NCBI GenBank assembly: GCA_016212515.1 | Contig: JACRFZ010000020.1 | Span: 99,241-163,240 of the forward strand | DNA from: Candidatus Melainabacteria bacterium | GTDB lineage: Bacteria > Cyanobacteriota > Vampirovibrionia > Obscuribacterales > Obscuribacteraceae | Direction of reading: 5' to 3' | Length of the DNA stretch: 64,000 nucleotides | Shown here: piece after piece, positions 8,756 through 17,660 of the stretch | Layout: each line of letters begins with the position of its first letter | Position numbering within the stretch: position 1 is the first letter of the stretch | The notes under the pieces: model-generated | What the model saw: the letters and a program-made list of their open reading frames with translations, nothing else | Told to the model about the DNA's origin: nothing | Databases searched by the model: none | Position numbers and translations under genes: made by a program

Positions 8756-10462
8756 ATGCGGTGCATGCTCAAAAGTATACACATCAGAGACTTCGCTCTC
8801 ATTGAAAATACCCTGGTGGAATGGACCAGCGGATTAAATGTGCTCACCGGCGAAACCGGTGCCGGCAAATCAATCCTTATGGATGCGCTCAGTGCCGTTC
8901 TCGGCGGCAAGGTAGCGCCATCCATTATTCGTCCCGGAAAAGAAAAGGCCGCCATCGAAGCCTGCTTTCTGGCCGGTCCTCATGTTCTTGCCTATCTCAA
9001 ACAAGAAGAACTACTAGCCGATGATGAAAGCGAAGAACTGGTAGTGGCGCGTGAAATAAGCAAGAGCGGCAGTAAGGTTCGGGTAAACGGCACCCTCGTG
9101 AACAGCGCCATTGTCTCTGAACTGAGAGGCATGCTCATGACCGTGCACGCCCAACACGAAGCGCGCACCCTCATGACGCCTCAATCTCAACTTGAGCTTC
9201 TGGATGGGCTGGGCGGTGATGCCCATCAGAAAGTGGTAGATAAAGTGCGCACGCTCTACTTGAGGCACAAAGATCTTTCGGCCGAACTGAATGGACTGGC
9301 CATGTCGGAAGAAGACCGCCTCAAATCTCTCGACTTCGCCAATTTTCAGTTGAAAGAACTGACCGAAGCCGAGCTCCTTTCAGATACGGAAGACGAAGAA
9401 CTGGAGCGGGAGATAAGCGTTCTGGTTAATGCCATAGATCTTAAGAGCCAGGCCCTCACCGCCCAGGAGCTTCTCACCGGCGGCGATATCACAGACGGTC
9501 TCAGTGCCCTGGATATGGTGCAAAAAGCCCTCTTAGAAGTTGAGAAATCCCTGCGTTTCGATCCCAGCCTGGAGTCACTGGTGGAGAGCCTGCGCAGCGG
9601 TCTGGCTAATATCGAAGAAGCCAGCCTTGGTCTGAGGCGCTACGGCGACAGCCTCGACACCGATCCCGGTACCTTGAGCGAGTTGGAAGCCAGAGCGGCG
9701 CTATTATCAAGCGTCAAACGCAAATACGGGCCGCGCCTGGCCGATGCCAGACATAAAGAACTGGAACTGGCCGAGCTGGTGGAAAAGCTTGAAAACAGCA
9801 GCCTGGAAACAGAAAAAATCAAAGACGAACTTACTCGTCTCGAAAAAGAATTACTGAGCCAGTGTGCCGGTCTGAGCGATAAACGTAAAAAGCTGGCCCA
9901 GAGCCTCTCGAAACAGGTAGAGAGTCATCTTAAAGACCTGGGTATGGATAAGTGCCGCTTCGAAATCTCCTTCCAGGAGCTAGCGGCAAGCGGACCAAAC
10001 GGCACGGACCGCCTGGAGTTTCTCATTTCTCCCAACCCCGGGCAGCCGCCCATGCCTCTATCTAAAATTGCCTCGGGCGGTGAATTGTCTCGTATCATGC
10101 TGGCCATCAAAACCATCTTTGCCTCAGCCGATCACGTCTCCACCGTCATCTTCGACGAAATCGATACCGGTCTGTCCGGCCGCGTCTTGAATGCCGTGAG
10201 AGACAAGCTGTCCGTTCTCTCCAAATCCCATCAAATTCTCTGCATCACCCACCAGCCCATCGTAGCGGCAGTGGCCGACAACTACCTGGAAGTCAAGAAA
10301 GAGCACAAGAAAGACGAAACGGTGGTGACGGTGTCCCGGCTGGATGATGAAATGCGCCTAAGATCTCTTGCATCCATGGCCAGCGGCAACGCTAGTGAAG
10401 AGTCTTTAACCTTTGCCAGGTCCCTGCTGGAGCAAGCCAATCAGGCCCGGGGACAAATCTAA
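8756..10462 (+). CDS. recN: RecN, DNA double-strand break repair ATPase
   Basis: RecN is an SMC-like ATPase acting early in recombinational repair of double-strand breaks. The 568-residue product is close to the E. coli length (553). It has an N-terminal ATPase half with FALIEN and Walker A GETGAGKS near residue 31, a central coiled-coil region (about 150-370) and a C-terminal half with signature ASGGELSRIMLAIK and Walker B VIFDEIDTGLSGR. The start at 8756 gives MRCM; the ATG three codons later at 8765 gives the common family start MLKSIHIRDF, so either is possible. It is followed by a promoter and tRNA-Gln, so it ends its own transcription unit. Confidence 0.95.
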   Translation: MRCMLKSIHIRDFALIENTLVEWTSGLNVLTGETGAGKSILMDALSAVLGGKVAPSIIRPGKEKAAIEACFLAGPHVLAYLKQEELLADDESEELVVAREISKSGSKVRVNGTLVNSAIVSELRGMLMTVHAQHEARTLMTPQSQLELLDGLGGDAHQKVVDKVRTLYLRHKDLSAELNGLAMSEEDRLKSLDFANFQLKELTEAELLSDTEDEELEREISVLVNAIDLKSQALTAQELLTGGDITDGLSALDMVQKALLEVEKSLRFDPSLESLVESLRSGLANIEEASLGLRRYGDSLDTDPGTLSELEARAALLSSVKRKYGPRLADARHKELELAELVEKLENSSLETEKIKDELTRLEKELLSQCAGLSDKRKKLAQSLSKQVESHLKDLGMDKCRFEISFQELAASGPNGTDRLEFLISPNPGQPPMPLSKIASGGELSRIMLAIKTIFASADHVSTVIFDEIDTGLSGRVLNAVRDKLSVLSKSHQILCITHQPIVAAVADNYLEVKKEHKKDETVVTVSRLDDEMRLRSLASMASGNASEESLTFARSLLEQANQARGQI

Positions 10463-10506
10463 GCGCTAGTTTCGTTTAACATTGCGGAATAGAAGCGCTT
10501 ATTACA

Positions 10507-10536
10507 TTGACACGAATGTATATCATTCAATAGAAT
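10507..10536 (+). promoter_or_regulatory. Sigma-70-type promoter for tRNA-Gln
   Basis: TTGACA at 10507-10512 and TAGAAT at 10531-10536 are separated by 18 bases, close to the housekeeping consensus. Transcription would begin near 10543, about 35 bases ahead of the tRNA. It may also drive rplY, 88 bases after the tRNA. Confidence 0.7.
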
Positions 10537-10577
10537 GCATCGTTACCTTCTGGCTTCAGGGCCTTGAGGGTTTCTAT

Positions 10578-10649
10578 TGGGGCGTCGCCAAGTGGTAAGG
10601 CACCTGGTTTTGGTCCAGGCACTCCGAGGTTCGAATCCTTGCGCCCCAG
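10578..10649 (+). tRNA. tRNA-Gln (anticodon UUG)
   Basis: A 72-base cloverleaf with a 7-bp acceptor stem (TGGGGCG paired with CGCCCCA), discriminator G, an anticodon arm CCTGG-TTTTGGT-CCAGG giving anticodon TTG (reads CAA and, by wobble, CAG), and a T arm with loop TTCGAAT. The start with U1-A72 is typical of bacterial tRNA-Gln. The 3' CCA is not encoded; the next bases are TTC. Confidence 0.97.
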
Positions 10650-10737
10650 TTCTGCTTTTCCGGCCAAGCTTGAAGAGCCAGAGTTCAATCACGTTATCGC
10701 CAAGTAAAAACACCTTTGATAGGTTAGGAAAATAGTC

Positions 10738-11322
10738 ATGGAGAAAATCAAACTGGCAGTCTCGAAACGCGAGGCTAAGACACCGAACCAGTTGAGACGC
10801 GAAGGTTTCATCCCCGGTACCCTCTACGGAGCCGGTGTGGCATCTGAGAACGTGCAGCTCTGCGCCAAAGAGTTCAGCCGCTTGCCGCAAGCTGCCTATT
10901 CACACATGATCGAGCTCGATTATGAAGGCACCACAGTCAATGGACTGATCCGCCAGGTGCAGCGCAAGTCAACCAAAGACTTCGTCTACACCGTTGAGCT
11001 TTACAGAGTCAACCTCGACAAGAAACTTACCGTTTCCGTTCCTCTCAAATATGTGGGCGCCAGTGCCGCTATTCATGCCGGCGGTCAGGCCGTAGAAAAC
11101 TACCAGGAAGCAGAACTGGAATGTCTCCCCAGCGAAATCCCTGATTTCGTAGAAGTAGACATGTCTATGATCGAAAACATGGAAGGCGCCATCCACTTCG
11201 GCGACATCAAATTGCCTCCTACCATCAAGATCTTGAATCCCCTCGATGAAATCGTGGTCAAGGTCGTAGCCCCCAAAGCTGCTCCCACACCGAAAGAAGC
11301 AGCAGTGGCAGCCAAGAAATAA
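10738..11322 (+). CDS. rplY: Ribosomal protein bL25 (CTC/TL5 long form)
   Basis: bL25 binds 5S rRNA in the large ribosomal subunit. The 194-residue product is the long CTC/TL5 form: an N-terminal L25 beta-barrel (about 1-90, with NQLRREGFIPGTLYG) and a C-terminal TL5 beta domain (about 95-180) ending in an Ala/Lys-rich tail. The ATG at 10738 follows GTTAGGAAAA. It lies 88 bases after tRNA-Gln and is followed by a strong terminator, so tRNA and rplY may be one transcription unit. No pth (peptidyl-tRNA hydrolase), its frequent neighbour elsewhere, is present here. Confidence 0.95.
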   Translation: MEKIKLAVSKREAKTPNQLRREGFIPGTLYGAGVASENVQLCAKEFSRLPQAAYSHMIELDYEGTTVNGLIRQVQRKSTKDFVYTVELYRVNLDKKLTVSVPLKYVGASAAIHAGGQAVENYQEAELECLPSEIPDFVEVDMSMIENMEGAIHFGDIKLPPTIKILNPLDEIVVKVVAPKAAPTPKEAAVAAKK

Positions 11323-11343
11323 GCTGCAGCCAAGTCTAAGCAA

Positions 11344-11376
11344 GAAAGCCGCTCCCCCGGGGGGCGGCTTTCTTTT
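11344..11376 (+). terminator. Intrinsic terminator after rplY
   Basis: A GC-rich hairpin: GAAAGCCGC (11344-11352) pairs with GCGGCTTTC (11364-11372), with C/G runs in the loop that extend the stem, followed by TTTT. It lies 22 bases after the rplY stop and 5 bases before the end of the convergent kinase gene, so it may also stop minus-strand transcription. Confidence 0.9.
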
Positions 11377-11380
11377 CGTC

Positions 11381-12340
11381 TCAAAGCCCGTCGATGTTAT
11401 TCATCAAGGCGGCGGCAAAAGCCAGGAAGTTACCGTAACCCGGCTGACAATCGAGAGTGCCGTCCGGCTGAAACTTCACACCCAGCCCCTTCAAAATGAT
11501 GCTTTCCAGAGAGGTTGTAATGGCCGGATTGACCCTGGAGGGAGGCAAGAGAGTAGCCAGGGAAGAATAGAAAAAGTTTCCGGTCATCTCGTTCATCTGA
11601 ATACGCTGCCTGAGTTCATCACTGAGCCTGGCGTTCTCGATTTCATCAAGGGAACGGCGCTCGGTAAAGGGATTGTAACCGGTCAAAGTCTCATGCAAAA
11701 TAATACCCATCGCCAGAAGATCGTCAGGCAAGAGGCCTGGATAGTAAGCCGGCGTTGTCACCACCATTGGTGCGGTATTGCCATGCACGCTACGCAGATC
11801 ATCGAAATGGCCCGGATCAATGAGCAAGATGGAATTATCTGAAGCGACCAGGATATTATCCGGTTTCAAATCTCCATGATATTTAAAGCCTTCCTGCTTG
11901 CTCAAGCGATTCAAAGCCTTCAGGCACTCGACCAGCGGCAAAAGCGAATCCAACCCCTCTGCCAGCATTGACCGGAGGGTCTTGCCCTGAAAGAAATCAG
12001 CACTGAAGAAAGTTACTGCCGCCGAATCCTGACACTGCCTTATCTTTAGCCAACTCTTATCGTTGGCTGACTGTAAGCGCCGAGCCTGAGCCAGCAAGAG
12101 CGCGGCCGTATCCGGAGCAACCGCACCCCAACTGCCTGTGAACTGCATCAATGAAACAGTGGAGTTTGCCGCCTTACCGGGTAACTCTACTTCCTCCGCT
12201 CGGGCAGCCACTTTATAAATGATACTATTGCCGGTATCATCCTCGACACCCTTATACGTGGTTGAGAAGGGACCACCGCCCAGTTCCTCGGTTATAAGAT
12301 AGGAACCCCGCCTCAAACCAATCCAGGTTGTAGTTTTCAC
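11381..12340 (-). CDS. Ser/Thr protein kinase-like protein, DPG variant
   Basis: A roughly 319-residue eukaryotic-type protein kinase fold without membrane segment. The glycine loop is LGGGPFSTTYKG, the catalytic loop is HGDLKPDN (D157 from this start) and the metal loop reads DPG (D175) instead of DFG. HGD replaces HRD, so activity may be reduced or absent. The C-terminal lobe ends in a short tail. GTG at 12340 is preceded by AAAGGA six bases upstream and is my choice; a TTG at 12364, directly against the stop of the giant gene, would add 8 residues. The abutment to the LysM giant argues for one operon and a shared task, perhaps control or immunity; this is inference. Confidence 0.8.
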   Translation of the reverse strand: MKTTTWIGLRRGSYLITEELGGGPFSTTYKGVEDDTGNSIIYKVAARAEEVELPGKAANSTVSLMQFTGSWGAVAPDTAALLLAQARRLQSANDKSWLKIRQCQDSAAVTFFSADFFQGKTLRSMLAEGLDSLLPLVECLKALNRLSKQEGFKYHGDLKPDNILVASDNSILLIDPGHFDDLRSVHGNTAPMVVTTPAYYPGLLPDDLLAMGIILHETLTGYNPFTERRSLDEIENARLSDELRQRIQMNEMTGNFFYSSLATLLPPSRVNPAITTSLESIILKGLGVKFQPDGTLDCQPGYGNFLAFAAALMNNIDGL

Positions 12341-12364
12341 ACCAGATCCTTTCTTGTCTTGCAA

Positions 12365-15300
12365 CTACCAGATCATCGGATCATTATAGAGATCGGACAT
12401 CTTCACTTCTTTCTTGACGCCGTCAACCTTGACCACCTTAAAGGTACCATCTTTGTTCTTACCGGCAACAATCCAGCCGTATTCAATGCTACCATCCCGG
12501 CGCCGCACCGCTATTTGCCCCTCAGAGTCGAAGAAATTGGGATTGATACTTTCGATCTCTTTCCTGGTTAGATCTTTCACGGCCGGGTGCTCGATCACTA
12601 CCCTGTCGCCATCCACAGAACTGACTTTCCATTCGTGGGAACCTTGATAGAAGATCTTGTCGTTCTTAGCCGGCGGCGGCAGCACTTCGTCGCCGGTGAC
12701 GCCCTCAAGATCTCGTCCTGGCGTATGCCGATACTGGTCATACCTTTTACCGAAGACTTGCTGCCTTGGATCGTAAATGAGCTTCTGCCCATCTCCAAAG
12801 TCCACTTCCGTCCAGGCATGATTCAAACTGTGCGGGTTCGGACTGCCGAAGGAATTGCCGCGCACCACCGTCACTTTCATATCGGGAAACTCATCAGCCA
12901 GTACCTTGAAGAGAATAGCCTGCTGACTGCAAACACCTTTGCCCTCTTTCAGCATCTCCCCGAAGTAGACCCGCTTACCTGCATTGTGAGAGGAAAATGC
13001 ATCATACCAGTTGTCTAATTCCTGCTCCGAGACATTCTTGGGTTTGAGCAGGTCTCTGGCATACTTAGCCAGGGCCTCGGCCCTCTGCCGGGGCGGCAAA
13101 CTACCATATTTCTCCACTGCATCGTCAATGGCCTTACGCAAGAACGGATCATGGGCCCGGTCAATAACAATGGCCGGTCTCGGCACATTTCCCGAAACGA
13201 AGTCGCCATTCTTCTCGAACCTGGTGCCGGCACCGGCATTATGCCAGCCGTCTTCAATGCGCCCTTCGATCTGGTGCCTGGTTCCGTAATCGTTAGACTG
13301 CTTGAGGGCCCGGGGCGGAATATCACCTTCCACCACTGGTAGTGCCTGGCCTATTTTGGGACGCTCGAGGATAGGCCGCTCCAGTAACTGGGTTTCTCCG
13401 GCATTGAAACGACGCGGGGTTTCACCATCAGGTAGCTTTTCAACATTAGCAGCCTTTTCGGGCTCGGCCATCTTGCCGCCGGGGCGCTTGTAGTGGACTG
13501 CCTCATCAGGGACTGCCTGTGGGGTCTCCACCTTACCGCCGGCCTCTTCTATGGCACCACCCTTCTTGATTGGTGCTACACCGCTTTCTCTGGCATGTGC
13601 CAGGTTTTTAGCACCACGCAAAGCCGAACTTATAGCGAAAGCACCGGCAGCGCCGGAGACTGCCGCCTCAATATTTTGCTTGCCGATAGTAGCCAGGTTC
13701 TCAGCCGTTGTCTTGGTGCTATCCCATTTCGTGACGCCATCCACGCTGCTGCCGGCCACATTACCACCGGCTCCGGAACCCATATTGAGAGCTTCCTGCC
13801 TGGCAACATTCTGGAGATAATTTTTGGTTTGCTCTTCAAACTGCTGCTTGAGAGCCTGGTGCATTGACTTGGTCAACTCTTCCACGGCCTTGTCTCTGGC
13901 TTCGCCGGTCAGACCTTGCGAAACCGCTTGCTCAGCCACTTTCTTCAGGGCCTCCTGCGGAATATCAGTAGCTCCAGAGGTGAGGGCATCGCGCATAACG
14001 ACATCCATTCCCTTAGAAACGACTTTCTCTCCACCCTCTTTCAATACAGCCTTGGCCCCTTCCTGGGTAAGCACGGTAGTGGCAGCAGTTTCCGCCGCCT
14101 CCTTGCCGACCCGGAAGATTGCCCCAATCTGTGCCGGTCCCAGTACCGCCGTAGCCCCGGAGAGAGCACCGGTGGTAGCATCAATTCCAACCTGTTTAAG
14201 TGAAAAGTCGTATCCGTCACCCATGAGAGCGGAACGAGTAGCAACTTTAGTAGCGGCGGCAGCCGAAGCCACACCGGCAATCAGCGGTACGCTGGCACCG
14301 CCGGTGACAATGACACTTCCCACGGCACCGGCGGCTATCACCACATCGGATACCGTGTCGGCGGCCGCTTCCTTAGATTTACGGTGGTTGTCTACAGCCT
14401 CGCTGACTTGCTTATTCAATTCATCGAGACGCTTTTGATCAACGTGTTGAAACACAGCACTAGCAGCAGCCAGGTCGCGGTTGGTGACATTGATGGCGGC
14501 ATCGGTCTGGGAGCCGGTAGCACTGCCGAAGATGTTGTCGGAAGCCCAGGCCCCAAAACCTGAGCGCGCCGAATAGGCATCGTCTTTAGTGCGCTCTGCT
14601 TTCTCTTCGGCCGTAAGCTTGTTGGCCAGAATTCGCCGTGCTTCTACTTCATCGTTGCCGGATAGTTTATCGAGTACATCAGAATCGAAACTGGTGCCAT
14701 ACTTACGGGCATAATCCTGACGAGCCCGGTCCAAATCGGCAGGGCTCATTCCTTTTAGATTATCCAGAACTTGTTGGGAGCCGCCATAGCCTTCAATGGC
14801 GGAGCGAATCTTATCTTCAGCTCTATACTCGCCCTGAGAAGCAGCATTGAGCGCAATTTTCCGCTCGCTTTCACTTAAGTGACCAAGCACTTGCTGTTGA
14901 TAGTTGGAATCACTGAGAATTTTCTGCCGCTCTTGCGGCGACAACTTGGCGACGTCATCATAGGTCTTTTCTTCGTCGTCACCGAAGATGCTCTTATTCA
15001 ATTCCATCATCTTGGCGCCGGAGATACTGCCCTTTTCCAGAAGCTCTCCCACATACTCGTTATACTTGCTACTACCCAGAGCCTCTCTGGAAGCCTGCTT
15101 GAAGGATTCGGACAGAAGCCTGTCTTCTTCCGTTTTGGGATTTCTTATCCGCTCAAGCAACTGAGGATCTTTGTTCATGGCATCACGAATGTCTCGTATT
15201 GCCTGATCTTCATCGGTGTTAAATTTAGCGGACTGGGACTTGAGCTTAGTAATGATTTCCGGTTGAGACTGCTTGCCGGTCTGGGTATCCTGCAGAAGCC

Positions 15301-17452
15301 TTTGCGCTTCCTCTAAAGCCGGACCATCCTTTATAGTCTCCTTGATTTTTCGATCCAACTCCTCTTTGAATTGCGCATCCTCTCGGTATTTTTGCTTCTC
15401 TTCCGGCGTCATTCTGGCAACTGCATCCACCATGGCCGAACGATCATTGCGATACCAGTGGGTATTATCATCAAGGGCGTCAAGAACACCGCGCCGCCCG
15501 TTCATGGAAGCATCAAAGCTGGGCGCACCCATCTTCTTGTCGAAAACGGCCATAATCTGCCGAGTTTCCTCGCCGTCCTTATTCAGACTCTTCAACATAG
15601 TCAGCATCTCCTGCCGACTGTTGGGATTTTTAGCCGCATCCTCCCACTGGGTGCGAGTCATATCTTCGATGCTCTTCACTATTTCAGGCACACCGTCATT
15701 GGAGAAAACACCCCGGTGCTTATCGAGGGTAGAGACGAAATTGTCCTTGCCGGAAATCAAGGAACTCCATTTGGCCACCTCGGTATCGTTACCGGCAGCC
15801 TTGAGAGCGCTGTCGATTTCACTGTAAGTACCGCGCGCACTCTCTTTCTCTCCCTCGCTCATACCGGCAAGCCTCGTCTTATCCGCCGGGGAGAGTTGAA
15901 AATTAGAATCGCTGAGGGCACGACCAATCCTATAATCGGAGCGTTCCTGGTCGCCCATACGCTTCAGGGCCAGTTCGATGCCTTGATTGTTATCGGAGAG
16001 AACGCCGGTGTTGTCGCGTATCTGAGTAGCAGTACCTAGATCGGCACGGGTTACATAATCGAGGGCATGGCGGTATTCCTGACCGGAACCAAAAGTTGCC
16101 CTCAGTCGTAAATCTCCACCATTATTGAGAAACTCCTGCCTGGCTTCGACACTGGCCGAACTCATGGCCTCATTAAACATCTGTCCGTTGCCCGCTTTCA
16201 AGGCAATATCCGCCAACTTCTGAGAGTCGGCACTGCTTATCTTATCCGAACCCTTCAGGTAAACCGCCGCCAACTCCTTTGTAGATTGAGACAGATTGGG
16301 GTCCTTGCTTATGGCTTCCGAAAGCGATATTCCATGCTTGGCCTTGTACTCCAGTTCCATTTCGGCAATTTGCATAGAATTGGATTTTCGCAGCGTATCC
16401 CGGATGGCCTGCTCATTTACAGAGTCACTGCGACCACTGAAAATCTGCCCACGCTCCACCAGGTTTGTGTGAATGGTGTCGGCACCCTGACTGGCCACAT
16501 TGCCGTCTTTCCGGTTGAGGGCTGCTTCAAAACGGGCCCGGTCGGCACCGCTCATGAAGTTCATCTCTTCGCTCAAAGACTTTCCGTAACGCTCTTTGTA
16601 GTATGAATCCAGTGCTTTTCGCTCATCCTCAGTCTTATTCTTGAGAAGATCGGTTATCTTTTCGTTGTCCGACCAGCGCGCCACATAGTTATCGTTACCG
16701 GTGGCTTTGCGAATCGCTTCCGCATCTTTAACTAGCTGTTCCGGAGTCTGGACGGAAACCGGTGGAACCTCGGCCGGTTTATCTGCTGGTTTATCCTGCG
16801 GCCTGTCCGTCGGCTTATCGGCGGGCGTATCAGCTGGTCGGTCCGTCGGCTTATCCGCAGGTTTGTCCGCAGGCTTATCCGCTGGTCTGTCCACAGGCTT
16901 ATCCGCAGGTCTGTCCGCAGGCTTATCCGCAGGTCTGTCCACAGGCTTGTCGCCTGGCTGCTCCTGCACGGGCCGCGCATTGCGGGGTTTGTAATTATGC
17001 TCCGGGATCTGAAGGTGCTTACCTTCAATTATCAGATCGGGATCGGCCAACTTGTTCTTGCGGGCTATTTCATTCACGAAGTTGTAAATTTCACGCCGAC
17101 TGGCACCCGGTCCCAGCTCTCTTTGAGCAATATGGCTGAGAGTATCGTTTTTTTTGATTTCATAGTCGTGAGCGGGCACCCGAATTGTGCCGTCAGCGCC
17201 CTGCCCGTCAATCTTCACATCCTGCAGCGGCTTGGCCGACTTATCGCCATCCCTGGTGGGAGTCTCTACAGACTGAGCCTTTTCCTGCTCAATGTGCTTG
17301 ATTGTTTTGAGCGAATCAGGAGTGCCGACATTCTCACGGGCGATCTCGCTAACCCGCTCCTGCTCGGAAGCCTGGGGCTTGCTACCCTTCTCAACCAACT
17401 CGGGCTTGGTGTCGTTAGCACTCAAAACTTTCACCTGAAGAAAAGGCGCCAA
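12365..17452 (-). CDS. Giant LysM, helical-repeat, transglutaminase-like protein
   Basis: A 1695-residue multi-domain protein. A LysM domain (about 97-151, DYEIKKNDTLSHIAQRELG) should bind peptidoglycan or chitin-like glycans. A Pro/Ala/Asp/Lys linker follows (168-227). Residues 240-960 are helical repeats with an annexin-like ring (for example RKALDSYYKERYGKSLSEEM), repeated with variation. A glycine/alanine-rich hydrophobic region (about 1035-1110) resembles the pre-toxin segments of polymorphic toxins. A transglutaminase-like protease core follows with C1508 (GVCSQQ), H1545 (NHAWTEV) and D1561 (YDPRQ), spaced as in the family. There is no Sec or Tat signal. The start is TTG, with no ATG in the first 200 residues. 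Function unknown; a cell-wall-directed or exported effector is possible. Confidence 0.85.
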   Translation of the reverse strand: MAPFLQVKVLSANDTKPELVEKGSKPQASEQERVSEIARENVGTPDSLKTIKHIEQEKAQSVETPTRDGDKSAKPLQDVKIDGQGADGTIRVPAHDYEIKKNDTLSHIAQRELGPGASRREIYNFVNEIARKNKLADPDLIIEGKHLQIPEHNYKPRNARPVQEQPGDKPVDRPADKPADRPADKPVDRPADKPADKPADKPTDRPADTPADKPTDRPQDKPADKPAEVPPVSVQTPEQLVKDAEAIRKATGNDNYVARWSDNEKITDLLKNKTEDERKALDSYYKERYGKSLSEEMNFMSGADRARFEAALNRKDGNVASQGADTIHTNLVERGQIFSGRSDSVNEQAIRDTLRKSNSMQIAEMELEYKAKHGISLSEAISKDPNLSQSTKELAAVYLKGSDKISSADSQKLADIALKAGNGQMFNEAMSSASVEARQEFLNNGGDLRLRATFGSGQEYRHALDYVTRADLGTATQIRDNTGVLSDNNQGIELALKRMGDQERSDYRIGRALSDSNFQLSPADKTRLAGMSEGEKESARGTYSEIDSALKAAGNDTEVAKWSSLISGKDNFVSTLDKHRGVFSNDGVPEIVKSIEDMTRTQWEDAAKNPNSRQEMLTMLKSLNKDGEETRQIMAVFDKKMGAPSFDASMNGRRGVLDALDDNTHWYRNDRSAMVDAVARMTPEEKQKYREDAQFKEELDRKIKETIKDGPALEEAQRLLQDTQTGKQSQPEIITKLKSQSAKFNTDEDQAIRDIRDAMNKDPQLLERIRNPKTEEDRLLSESFKQASREALGSSKYNEYVGELLEKGSISGAKMMELNKSIFGDDEEKTYDDVAKLSPQERQKILSDSNYQQQVLGHLSESERKIALNAASQGEYRAEDKIRSAIEGYGGSQQVLDNLKGMSPADLDRARQDYARKYGTSFDSDVLDKLSGNDEVEARRILANKLTAEEKAERTKDDAYSARSGFGAWASDNIFGSATGSQTDAAINVTNRDLAAASAVFQHVDQKRLDELNKQVSEAVDNHRKSKEAAADTVSDVVIAAGAVGSVIVTGGASVPLIAGVASAAAATKVATRSALMGDGYDFSLKQVGIDATTGALSGATAVLGPAQIGAIFRVGKEAAETAATTVLTQEGAKAVLKEGGEKVVSKGMDVVMRDALTSGATDIPQEALKKVAEQAVSQGLTGEARDKAVEELTKSMHQALKQQFEEQTKNYLQNVARQEALNMGSGAGGNVAGSSVDGVTKWDSTKTTAENLATIGKQNIEAAVSGAAGAFAISSALRGAKNLAHARESGVAPIKKGGAIEEAGGKVETPQAVPDEAVHYKRPGGKMAEPEKAANVEKLPDGETPRRFNAGETQLLERPILERPKIGQALPVVEGDIPPRALKQSNDYGTRHQIEGRIEDGWHNAGAGTRFEKNGDFVSGNVPRPAIVIDRAHDPFLRKAIDDAVEKYGSLPPRQRAEALAKYARDLLKPKNVSEQELDNWYDAFSSHNAGKRVYFGEMLKEGKGVCSQQAILFKVLADEFPDMKVTVVRGNSFGSPNPHSLNHAWTEVDFGDGQKLIYDPRQQVFGKRYDQYRHTPGRDLEGVTGDEVLPPPAKNDKIFYQGSHEWKVSSVDGDRVVIEHPAVKDLTRKEIESINPNFFDSEGQIAVRRRDGSIEYGWIVAGKNKDGTFKVVKVDGVKKEVKMSDLYNDPMIW
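16772..16951 (-). repeat. Pro-Ala-Asp-Lys linker repeat in the LysM giant
   Basis: About 60 residues made of 4-residue units of the form (P/V/T)-(A/V/T)-D-(K/R)-P, such as PADK, PADR, PVDR and PTDR. The DNA shows tandem 12- to 24-base repeats that differ by a few bases. It forms a stiff charged linker between the LysM and helical-repeat domains. Copy number could vary between strains. Confidence 0.85.
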
Positions 17453-17507
17453 TCCAAAGCAATATGCCCGATTCAGGACTAACGCAAAACTATTGCTAGG
17501 CGGACAA

Positions 17508-17525
17508 TTAGTAACCGGTTACCAA
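17508..17525. promoter_or_regulatory. Palindrome upstream of the LysM giant gene
   Basis: An 18-base near-perfect palindrome with core GTAACCGGTTAC and flanking TT/AA, differing only at one symmetric pair, 56 bases ahead of the TTG start of the minus-strand giant gene. The shape fits a dimeric regulator site. No regulator for it is visible nearby. Confidence 0.4.
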
Positions 17526-17660
17526 GGGGGAAGTAATCCGTGACAATACAATGACAATTTTGAGATGTCAGTGGGGGAAATACGTAGTCCCAGATTAAAT
17601 CCCGAATTTCGAAGCGCGGGAGAAAAAATGCGCTCTCTCCCGGTCTCAAATTACTCGAGA

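Noticed and set aside
15371..16039. 222-residue plus-strand frame inside the giant gene
   Set aside because: Antisense to a well-supported coding region, no homology or ribosome site.
16772..16951. CRISPR-like array
   Set aside because: The repeats are contiguous, in frame and coding; no unique spacers.
16701..16994. Plus-strand frame with Gly-Leu-Ser-Ala repeats
   Set aside because: It is the opposite-strand shadow of the Pro-Ala-Asp-Lys linker in the LysM giant; no ribosome site.
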